A program made the position numbers and the translations under genes. Shown one piece after another: positions 1 to 5,167 of a stretch of DNA of 5,167 nt. The notes beneath the pieces are model-generated. The model had not been told where the DNA came from, did not search any database, and saw only the letters and a program-made list of their open reading frames with translations. Location of the stretch: contig HF991318.1 in the NCBI GenBank assembly GCA_000431515.1, positions 1 to 5,167 of the forward strand. Direction: 5' to 3'. The number at the start of each line of letters is the position of its first letter. Positions within the stretch are counted from its first letter, which is position 1. Source of the stretch: Clostridium sp. CAG:632. GTDB taxonomy: Bacteria > Bacillota > Clostridia > Lachnospirales > Lachnospiraceae.

Positions 1-165
1 TTCCCTCTTAAACTCCCTTTCATATATATAACCGACTGTTATACTATAATATTAATGTATATAAATTATATTATAATAATCCCTGTAAAAAAGCAATAAG
101 GATGAAATATAGAAAAATTCTAATATACATTAACATAAAATTCAACATAAATATTAAGTCGATTA
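1..165. other. AT-rich intergenic region at the left edge
   Basis: No coding sequence is supported here on either strand. The stretch is very AT-rich with short palindromes (TTATACTATAA at 39-49, TATTATAATA around 69-78) and a short direct repeat, AACATAAA at 132-139 and 144-151. Read on the minus strand, the leftmost 20 bases carry two purine-rich, Shine-Dalgarno-like runs (AAAGGGAG at 20-13 and AGAGGGAA at 8-1). These would fit a divergent gene starting just outside the window, but no start codon with proper spacing can be confirmed. In DNA this AT-rich the palindromes and TATAAT-like words are expected by chance. Confidence 0.45.
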
Positions 166-194
166 TTGACTGAATATATTGAAACGTATATTAT
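166..194 (+). promoter_or_regulatory. Sigma-A type promoter of the two-component operon
   Basis: A -35 hexamer TTGACT (166-171) and a -10 hexamer TATTAT (189-194) each match the housekeeping consensus at 5 of 6 positions and are separated by exactly 17 nt. Transcription would start near position 201, giving a leader of about 31 nt before the TTG start of the response regulator gene. The spacer and -10 contain an imperfect inverted repeat, AATATA at 173-178 against TATATT at 187-192, which could be an operator but may be chance in AT-rich DNA. No copy of the AATCTTTAA repeat found before the third gene is seen here, so direct autoregulation through that site is not evident. Confidence 0.65.
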
Positions 195-213
195 GATACA
201 TAGGATTGCGTAG

Positions 214-226
214 AAAAGGGGGGGGA
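214..226 (+). promoter_or_regulatory. Ribosome binding site made of a G8 tract, before a TTG start
   Basis: The sequence AAAAGGGGGGGGA contains eight consecutive G residues (218-225) and ends 5 nt before the TTG start at 232. It is the only Shine-Dalgarno-like sequence available and it decides the start: an in-frame TAG at 211-213 excludes anything further upstream, and TTG is the only usual start codon between that stop and the first conserved residues. A homopolymer of this length inside a ribosome binding site is unusual and could vary in length by slippage. Confidence 0.7.
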
Positions 227-231
227 TTCTA

Positions 232-912
232 TTGGCAAAAATACTGGTAGTAGAAGATGACAGAGATCTGGCAATGCTGACTGCAAGACAACTGGAAGGA
301 CAGGGGTATCAGGTGTTTTGTGCAGAGGATGGAAAAAGCACCATACAGTTGTTGGAAGAAGAGTCGGTGGATCTGATATTGTTGGATGTGATGCTTCCGG
401 ATTGCAACGGACATGAGCTGTGTCAGCGCATCTGTTCCGTATATGAATATCCCATTATATTTATGAGCTGCCTGGGTGATAGTACGACGATCGTTCAGGC
501 GTTTCGCGGAGGAGGATGCGATTATCTGGTGAAACCTGTGAATATCGCAGAGCTGGTAGAACGGATAGAAGAGAACCTGAAGAATAGCCGGAGCAGACAG
601 ATACTGGAGTTTCGGCAATTTATTCTGGATAAGGGGAATTATCTGGTGTACAGGAGGACGGAACAGGGAGAAAGTGCAGAAAAGCTGGATTTGTCGCCAA
701 CGGAGTACAAACTGTTACTGGAATTTGTCAGAAAACCGGGAGAGATAAGACTGTATAAGGAACTATATCGTGCTATCTGGGAGTATGGAGAGATAGAGGA
801 TATACGCACATTAATGGTGCATGTTTCGAATCTTCGAAAGAAGATAGATTATCAGCACAGGGAAACGATACGTGCGGTGCGTGGCATTGGATATATATTT
901 TCCGATGAATAG
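232..912 (+). CDS. OmpR/PhoB-family response regulator transcription factor
   Basis: This 226-residue protein is a typical two-domain response regulator. The receiver domain (about residues 2-118) has the acidic pair D9-D10, the phospho-acceptor D52 in LLDVMLP, S79 at the conserved Ser/Thr position, Y98 as the switch aromatic and K101 in the VKP motif, so it should be phosphorylatable. The C-terminal winged-helix DNA-binding domain (about 125-226) has LSPTEYKLL at 154-162, a recognition helix near 192-205 and the wing RGIGYIF at 217-223, placing it in the OmpR/PhoB family. The length is normal for that family. Translation starts at TTG behind a G-rich Shine-Dalgarno sequence. The cognate histidine kinase follows after 20 nt, so the pair is almost certainly co-transcribed. 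Its probable target is the 11-bp tandem repeat upstream of the gene at 1958, because this family binds such repeats in tandem. I cannot assign it to a named regulator. Confidence 0.95.
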   Translation: MAKILVVEDDRDLAMLTARQLEGQGYQVFCAEDGKSTIQLLEEESVDLILLDVMLPDCNGHELCQRICSVYEYPIIFMSCLGDSTTIVQAFRGGGCDYLVKPVNIAELVERIEENLKNSRSRQILEFRQFILDKGNYLVYRRTEQGESAEKLDLSPTEYKLLLEFVRKPGEIRLYKELYRAIWEYGEIEDIRTLMVHVSNLRKKIDYQHRETIRAVRGIGYIFSDE

Positions 913-932
913 GGGAAGAGGGAGAAAACAGT

Positions 933-1877
933 ATGAGGGGAATCGTAATACTTATAAGTTCTGAGATTTTAATTTCCATGATTACATTAATTTATAATAT
1001 AGTACACACAGGTAACTGGTCGGTAACGATAGTCAATTGCCTTATTTTAGTGCTTATATCGCTGGCAGTCTTGATCGTTATCTGCAGTAAGAGAAGGCGA
1101 TGGAGACCGGATCCTGCATTAGCGGAGGAAATGAACAGACGCGAACTGGAAAGACAGAAGTCTGACAGTCAGCTGCGTGATCTGCAGGAGGATGTAATAT
1201 GGCTGAAGCGTCAGATCGCACATGGAGTCCGGATGCCGCTCGCAATCATATCCGGATATGGCGATTTGCTGAAAAAAGGTGATTACAGGTCGCCGGAAGA
1301 GCAGACGCTGTATATTGACAAGATATGCAAAAATATTGATTATCTGAATCAGACCTTCCAGATAGTGATAGATGATGACCGGGAGAAGGCAGAGAAATTT
1401 GAACGTCTGGATCTGATTGAAACGGCAGAGAGTATTGTGGAATATACAGATAACCTGATTCGAAGCCATGGCGTCCGGCTGGAGTTGAATACCAGCTGCA
1501 AACAGGTCTTTGTTTGGGGAAATCGGATTGATATCATGAAGGTATTTTACAACCTGATTGAAAATTCTTTGAAATATATGCAGTATGGAGATTCCATCTG
1601 TATAACGATAGAATCCGTGGAGAATCGAGCATGGATCGTCTATCGTGATAATGGTGAGGGTGTAACACCACAGGGGGCAGAGCAGCTTACAACATTTCAT
1701 TATATGGGAGAACAGGCGGAGCCGAAGCCGGAGGTGATAAAGGGAACCGGAATGGGTATGTATCTGGTGAAGGATATTATCCGGAAGCATCATGGCACAT
1801 TACAGGTAAAGGGTGGAGCAGGAGTTGGATTTGCAATGTATATTACCATTCCGCTACTGGATGAGGAGGAAACATAA
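933..1877 (+). CDS. Membrane sensor histidine kinase with a short sensor region
   Basis: This 314-residue protein is the partner kinase of the preceding regulator. Two TM helices (about residues 3-24 and 33-51) are joined by a loop of only some ten residues, so there is no extracytoplasmic sensor domain; this matches intramembrane-sensing kinases. A basic stop-transfer patch (KRRR, 53-56) and a charged, probably coiled-coil linker (63-92) precede the HisKA helix with H97. The ATPase domain is intact: N box N207 and N211, G1 box DNGEG at 239-243, and G2 box GTGMG at 271-275. The H box is unusual: it reads HGVRMP, with glycine where an acidic residue normally follows the histidine, and methionine where the phosphatase-associated Thr/Asn normally sits. 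Start ATG at 933 has a GAGGGAG ribosome binding site at 918-924. No terminator follows, so read-through into the next gene is possible. The signal is unknown. Confidence 0.93.
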   Translation: MRGIVILISSEILISMITLIYNIVHTGNWSVTIVNCLILVLISLAVLIVICSKRRRWRPDPALAEEMNRRELERQKSDSQLRDLQEDVIWLKRQIAHGVRMPLAIISGYGDLLKKGDYRSPEEQTLYIDKICKNIDYLNQTFQIVIDDDREKAEKFERLDLIETAESIVEYTDNLIRSHGVRLELNTSCKQVFVWGNRIDIMKVFYNLIENSLKYMQYGDSICITIESVENRAWIVYRDNGEGVTPQGAEQLTTFHYMGEQAEPKPEVIKGTGMGMYLVKDIIRKHHGTLQVKGGAGVGFAMYITIPLLDEEET

Positions 1878-1897
1878 TCTTTAAGTAATCTTTAATT
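1876..1897 (+). promoter_or_regulatory. 11-bp tandem repeat, probable response regulator binding site
   Basis: Two adjacent 11-bp units, AATCTTTAAGT (1876-1886) and AATCTTTAATT (1887-1897), are identical at 10 of 11 positions. The first overlaps the stop codon of the kinase gene. OmpR/PhoB-family regulators bind as head-to-tail dimers to direct repeats with an 11-bp period, one helical turn, often with a TTTAA-like core. The repeat sits upstream of an extended -10 element and would cover roughly -53 to -32 of a start near 1929, a normal activator position replacing a poor -35. That the adjacent regulator binds it is an inference from proximity and family. Confidence 0.6.
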
Positions 1898-1913
1898 TTG
1901 AGCAAAAAAAATA

Positions 1914-1922
1914 TGTTAGAAT
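1914..1922 (+). promoter_or_regulatory. Extended -10 element before the injection-system-like gene
   Basis: TGTTAGAAT contains the extended -10 motif TG-N followed by TAGAAT, which matches TATAAT at 5 of 6 positions. There is no good -35 hexamer at 16-18 nt; TTGAGC at 1898-1903 is only 13 nt upstream, too close for a standard promoter. A weak -35 with a good extended -10 and a regulator repeat at the right distance is typical of an activator-dependent promoter. Transcription would start near 1929. Confidence 0.5.
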
Positions 1923-1937
1923 ATGCCTAATAGAAAA

Positions 1938-1960
1938 AAGGGAGGATAAGTAGAAGCGTG
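1938..1960 (+). promoter_or_regulatory. Strong ribosome binding site deciding a GTG start
   Basis: AAGGGAGGAT (1938-1947) is close to a perfect Shine-Dalgarno sequence. It lies about 11 nt before the GTG at 1958, slightly longer than usual. The next in-frame ATG is codon 19, inside the conserved N-terminal motif, and has no ribosome binding site of its own, so GTG is the likely start. Confidence 0.7.
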
Positions 1961-3763
1961 AAGAATACAGATGTAATACCATTTGAAAGAAATCGTTACT
2001 ATGCGGGGAAGATGCTGACATCTTCGGATTTTTTGGCAGAGCAGATATATAACAATAACAAGCGGAGATTTATCAATCAGACGGTGGTCGGTTCCGGAAT
2101 TCTTTGCGGCTGCAGTGTGTTTTGGCTGGACGACCTGTCGGTGCTGGTGGAGAGCGGTGCCGCTATTGACAGTATGGGCAGAGAAATTGTAATAGAGAAT
2201 TCTGTTGTGAAGAAATTGTCCGCCATATCCGGCTTCGAAGGCCTGCGGACGAATCAGGCCGTGCTTTGTCTGCGGTATCAGGAGAGAGATGTTCATGCGG
2301 TATATACCGTAAATCGGCAGGAGAATGAATCGGAGTATGAATACAACCGGGTGGCAGAGGGGTATGAGTTATTTCTGATGGATGAAGAGGATACAGAGCG
2401 GTCGTTTGAGTTGGATACAGAGTTCTTTGCAGTTGCCTCTCTGATGGATCATCCGGATTATGAGATAAAGTTCCGGATTCCGGCTGTGGTCTGTGCCGGA
2501 AAATATGTCAGGGCAGAGCTGGTCATCACGAAGAAGTCTGAGCGTGTGTGTTCTCTGGATTATGAAGCAGTTGTCCAGATGCCGGGTTTTGCAGGCAGGG
2601 ATGGCTTGCATGAGCTGAGGCTGTCAGCGGATAAGGTATTGTTGAAGCAGGGGGAAACACTGGTAAAAGATTACTGGATAAAAACAGAGAGTGATCCTGC
2701 TACAGATACATTTCTGGTGATTAAGGCGGGAACCGCACAGGGTACGGTAGATGAAGTAAAGGCAGATGTGAACGGTGATATGAATCTGCAGGTGCAGGTG
2801 TCGGAGATTCAGCCTAAGGATTTAGCATTACGGGAAAGTGAGAAGCTGAGCCTGGAAATGCGTAGAATGGGAATGAATCAGGATTATATCCCATTGGCAG
2901 TGCTTAGTCTGGTGAGAACAGAGACTGCATACATCATAGAAGGCATACAGGAACAGAATGTCAAGAAGTACATACCGACACTTGCGGAGAAGAGACGACA
3001 GGAGGAATATCAGGAGTATTTTCGGGATGAATGGTTTGAACAGCAACAGCCGCCGGAGACACAGGGGGCGATGGGACAGCAGATCATTAGGGAACATCAG
3101 GGTGCGATTCCGGAGATAGAGACCGGTATATTGGAGATTCCGCTAAATGCGAATGCACGAAAAGGGGAAGTTCGATATTCCGGCGAAATTATGCATGGGC
3201 TAGGCAAAGGAAATGTTTATGTCGAGATAGGTTATGAACGACTGGAGGATAATCCGGTACATGGAGCAAATACAAAGTCTACGATTTATGGAAATCCGGA
3301 TTTGTTTCAGGAGGATAATTCGCCGGATGTATGTGTTGAGACTGCAGTAAAGGTATTGAATGATATGGGAAGCTTTGTGGTTGCGGTCCGTTTTCTGAAG
3401 GATGTGGATTTTCTGATTCTGACATTCCGTTGGGTAGCAATGAAATTCCCAAGTGGTGAGAACCTGCTGACGACAGAGGATATCAGTAATAAGAGTATTA
3501 CTGCCGCAACGCCGACAGTTGTGCTGGGAACAAAGGAAAGCTATTATTTCGATGTGGAATTCAACAACATGAAGAGCTGTTCGGTGGCATATGAATTAAC
3601 AGAGCCGGGAAGCGGAGAGGTGACTCCGGATGGTATTTATACTGCACCATCCAAGGAGGGTGTATACGAGATCCGGATATACTGTACAGATATGCCGATG
3701 ATTTGTACATATGCATATGCAATTGTTAAAAAAAGGGGAATTGAGCAGACGGAGAAAGGATAG
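1958..3763 (+). CDS. Large protein resembling an uncharacterised contractile injection system / phage-tail cluster component
   Basis: This 601-residue protein has no signal peptide or TM segment and should be cytoplasmic or part of a particle. Its N-terminus has a pattern I recall from uncharacterised proteins encoded in extracellular contractile injection and tail-like clusters: RNRYYAGKMLTSSDF (11-25), then EQ-x-Y (28-31), KRR-x-x-N (35-40), G-x-G-I-x-C-G (45-51) and AIDSMGREI (69-77). The first part may contact the particle and most of the remainder looks beta-rich. Around 340-370 there is a charged, glutamine-rich linker. A C-terminal bacterial Ig-like domain (about 512-590) is suggested by GEVTPDGIYTAP (553-564) followed by alternating strands. 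It is first behind the putative regulated promoter and is followed by the next gene after 3 nt. The family match is from memory; no sheath, tube or baseplate gene is visible to confirm it. A phage-derived tail protein or a surface-associated beta-domain protein are alternatives. Confidence 0.6.
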   Translation: MKNTDVIPFERNRYYAGKMLTSSDFLAEQIYNNNKRRFINQTVVGSGILCGCSVFWLDDLSVLVESGAAIDSMGREIVIENSVVKKLSAISGFEGLRTNQAVLCLRYQERDVHAVYTVNRQENESEYEYNRVAEGYELFLMDEEDTERSFELDTEFFAVASLMDHPDYEIKFRIPAVVCAGKYVRAELVITKKSERVCSLDYEAVVQMPGFAGRDGLHELRLSADKVLLKQGETLVKDYWIKTESDPATDTFLVIKAGTAQGTVDEVKADVNGDMNLQVQVSEIQPKDLALRESEKLSLEMRRMGMNQDYIPLAVLSLVRTETAYIIEGIQEQNVKKYIPTLAEKRRQEEYQEYFRDEWFEQQQPPETQGAMGQQIIREHQGAIPEIETGILEIPLNANARKGEVRYSGEIMHGLGKGNVYVEIGYERLEDNPVHGANTKSTIYGNPDLFQEDNSPDVCVETAVKVLNDMGSFVVAVRFLKDVDFLILTFRWVAMKFPSGENLLTTEDISNKSITAATPTVVLGTKESYYFDVEFNNMKSCSVAYELTEPGSGEVTPDGIYTAPSKEGVYEIRIYCTDMPMICTYAYAIVKKRGIEQTEKG

Positions 3764-3766
3764 AGG

Positions 3767-4612
3767 ATGAAATATCAGGTAAAGGAAATGTCCTTGGAAT
3801 CCATACGGGAAATATATATTGGCTCTGTAAATGATGTGTATATATGTGAGGATCTGAACAGTACCGGGCATGATTATTATACGGTTATGATAATTAAGGA
3901 TCATGTACTGGCAAAGGAATTCCTTCAGATTGCATCCGGGGAAGGGATGACTTCAGGACCTTGCTACATCGATGTATTTGCCTGCGGTCAGGGACTTGGT
4001 CTTGTATTTGAATATATAAGGGAGCGTTATCTCGAAGACTTTTATATGGGCGAGCAGTTTTCGTTGGATGTATGTGAATCCATTTGCGTGAACCTGATCA
4101 TAGAATGTATGGCGACCGATATGCCGTATCCGCTGCTATATTTGTGCCTGCAGCAGAAGCAGATACATATGCGCAGGGATAACAGTATCCAATTGGGATG
4201 CCCTCTGGATATATCCGGCCTGGATGGAACAATTGGTGAAGAAGCCTGTGCCGGTCTGTGTGCAATGATTCTTAGGGATTTGCTGGTCAGCAAGGCACGC
4301 CAGAAGGCAGACAGCTATCAGTTGTTGAGTAAGAAGATTACAAAAAGCTCTTATCTGCATTTTAAGGACTTGTATTATGATGTCAAAATGGCATCGCAGG
4401 AACCAAAAAAGAAAAATCTGTTATTGCAGATTCGAAGTTTTTTTTATAGAAATCAGAAATCATTGTTTCGGATATTACTGTATTTGTCAGTGATTTTGCT
4501 GATATTAGCACTGGTAGGAGTGATATTTCAATTGACAACAGGAGATGTTCCATATTTGAGAGTGTTTGTGAATACCTTTAAGAGGATTGGAACCGAATCT
4601 CTGGGGCAATAG
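3767..4612 (+). CDS. Membrane-anchored pseudokinase-like protein
   Basis: I do not recognise a named family for this 281-residue protein, but its shape resembles a degenerate protein kinase on a membrane anchor. Residues 14-44 read like a kinase N-lobe: a glycine-containing strand turn (IGSVNDVY, 18-25) and VMIIK (40-44) with K44 in the place of the ATP-binding lysine. LVFEY (79-83) resembles a hinge. The expected HRD and DFG motifs are absent; the corresponding region reads QIHMRRDNSIQL (132-143) and LDIS (147-150), so catalysis is unlikely. A basic stretch (about 213-235) precedes one strong TM helix (about 233-256), leaving a short C-terminal tail of about 25 residues, probably outside. 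The layout recalls EssB/YukC of type VII secretion, which also pairs a cytoplasmic pseudokinase with one TM helix, but I see no sequence evidence for that family. The gene starts 3 nt after its upstream neighbour behind GGAGAAAGGA (3751-3760), so the two are translationally linked. Confidence 0.6.
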   Translation: MKYQVKEMSLESIREIYIGSVNDVYICEDLNSTGHDYYTVMIIKDHVLAKEFLQIASGEGMTSGPCYIDVFACGQGLGLVFEYIRERYLEDFYMGEQFSLDVCESICVNLIIECMATDMPYPLLYLCLQQKQIHMRRDNSIQLGCPLDISGLDGTIGEEACAGLCAMILRDLLVSKARQKADSYQLLSKKITKSSYLHFKDLYYDVKMASQEPKKKNLLLQIRSFFYRNQKSLFRILLYLSVILLILALVGVIFQLTTGDVPYLRVFVNTFKRIGTESLGQ

Positions 4613-4623
4613 GAGAGATACAG

Positions 4624-5167
4624 ATGATATATGTAATAGTTATTCTGCTGATAGTATTGATTGTTCTTATGCTGGGTGGACGGTCTATGGCACTTCAGCG
4701 ATTAGCGGCGATGGGTCTGACTGTTTCCGTAGTAATCCTTATCGGATATATATATGCATGTCATGCGTCGGTTGGCAGTATAGAAAAACAATATATGTTA
4801 TATGCAGCAAAGTGTTTTGAACGGTCAGATAATCTGATTGCAGAGCTGGATGATAGAGACTTTAGTAATACATCAGAGCAGGAAGCGCTGACGCAGTGGA
4901 TAGAATCGGCTATACAGGAAAATCTGTGGGACAATGCGGAAGCAGATGGAAAACAGGATCTGAATGTGGGGATTTATACGGAGACCATAGATGGATACAA
5001 CAGAGTCTTTTTTATGGGAAGTCAATCTGATTTTGATGAGACAGCGGAATATAAGAAAGCTGTATATCCGTTGATGAGTCAGGCAATGCATGACCACGGG
5101 AGTGCCCAGGTAGTGGTAAATCATGAATACGGAGTCCTGATATGGGCAGATGCAGATGCAACGATCA
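4624..5167 (+). CDS. Two-TM membrane protein with a probable Cache/PAS-like outer domain, 3' end missing
   Basis: An open frame of 181 codons runs from ATG 4624 off the right edge with no stop. AGGAGAGA (4611-4618), overlapping the previous stop codon, is its ribosome binding site, so it belongs to the same operon. Two hydrophobic helices, about residues 2-17 and 28-45, flank a short loop with R20 and R26; the positive-inside rule puts that loop in the cytoplasm and the following domain outside. After a helical, acidic stretch (about 50-105), residues 115-181 alternate strand (LNVGIYTET), helix (YKKAVYPLMSQAMHDHG) and strand (AQVVVNHEYGVLIWAD). That order resembles extracytoplasmic Cache/PAS-type sensor domains, which are usually followed by a signalling output domain; here that part is outside the window. 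The sensor reading is an inference from predicted secondary structure; it could equally be a structural or transport-related membrane protein. Confidence 0.7.
   Translation, partial: MIYVIVILLIVLIVLMLGGRSMALQRLAAMGLTVSVVILIGYIYACHASVGSIEKQYMLYAAKCFERSDNLIAELDDRDFSNTSEQEALTQWIESAIQENLWDNAEADGKQDLNVGIYTETIDGYNRVFFMGSQSDFDETAEYKKAVYPLMSQAMHDHGSAQVVVNHEYGVLIWADADATI

Noticed and set aside
132..151. Direct repeat AACATAAA (132-139 and 144-151) as a regulator binding site
   Set aside because: The period is 12 bp rather than 11, the sequence is unrelated to the AATCTTTAA repeat before the third gene, and such words are common in AT-rich DNA.
229..618. Minus-strand open frame opposite the response regulator receiver domain
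   Set aside because: It is antisense to a fully conserved receiver domain and its translation shows no recognisable features.
1119..1793. Long minus-strand open frame of 224 codons opposite the histidine kinase
   Set aside because: It lies entirely within a gene with intact kinase motifs, its product is Leu/His/Ile-rich without domains, and no ribosome binding site or promoter supports it.
1898..1922. Standard -35/-10 promoter TTGAGC / TAGAAT
   Set aside because: The hexamers are only 13 nt apart, too short for sigma-A recognition; the extended -10 with an upstream activator repeat explains the region better.
1878..1957. Intrinsic terminator between the kinase gene and the 601-residue protein gene
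   Set aside because: There is no GC-rich hairpin followed by a T-run; the only homopolymer is an A8 run on the coding strand, so read-through from upstream remains possible.
3728..3738. A7 run followed by G4 near the end of the 601-residue protein as a programmed frameshift site
   Set aside because: A -1 shift would end the protein a few codons later at TGA, giving nearly the same product, and the purine-rich stretch is in a lysine/arginine-coding tail; no stimulatory structure is seen.
4438..4445. T8 run in the pseudokinase-like gene as a slippage or terminator signal
   Set aside because: It encodes two phenylalanines just before the TM segment, has no preceding GC-rich stem, and the reading frame continues intact.
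4587..4820. Plus-strand open frame of 77 codons overlapping the end of the pseudokinase-like gene
   Set aside because: It overlaps the larger frame starting at 4624, which has a proper AGGAGAGA ribosome binding site and a clear two-TM protein. The 77-codon frame is rich in Cys, Trp and Tyr in a pattern typical of an out-of-frame reading.

Overview
The window looks like a chromosomal segment from a low-to-moderate GC Gram-positive bacterium of the Clostridia, most likely a gut-type Lachnospiraceae relative. This rests on strong purine-rich Shine-Dalgarno sequences before every gene, heavy use of ATA and AGA codons, TTG and GTG starts, and AT-rich intergenic DNA. It is an inference from style; no taxonomic marker gene is present.

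Layout: positions 1-231 are AT-rich non-coding DNA with a good sigma-A type promoter (TTGACT, 17 nt, TATTAT) and a G-tract ribosome binding site. Five genes follow, all on the plus strand and closely spaced: an OmpR/PhoB-type response regulator (232-912), a small two-TM sensor histidine kinase (933-1877), a 601-residue protein with the N-terminal signature I associate with uncharacterised proteins of contractile injection system / phage-tail-like clusters (1958-3763), a membrane-anchored protein that reads as a degenerate protein kinase (3767-4612), and the first 181 codons of a two-TM membrane protein with a probable extracytoplasmic sensor-like domain (4624 to beyond the window end). The last gene is open at the right edge.

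How the genes may work together: the 80-nt gap between the kinase gene and the 601-residue protein holds a near-perfect 11-bp tandem repeat (AATCTTTAAGT / AATCTTTAATT) placed just upstream of an extended -10 element. That is the classic architecture of a promoter activated by an OmpR/PhoB-family regulator. The simplest model is that the two-component system, expressed from its own promoter, switches on the downstream genes. If the 601-residue protein is part of a contractile injection particle, this is the regulatory head of such a cluster, and the pseudokinase-like and two-TM proteins could be its membrane-side partners. No sheath, tube, baseplate or ATPase gene lies inside the window, so the injection-system assignment depends on one protein family recognised from memory and on what lies to the right of the window.
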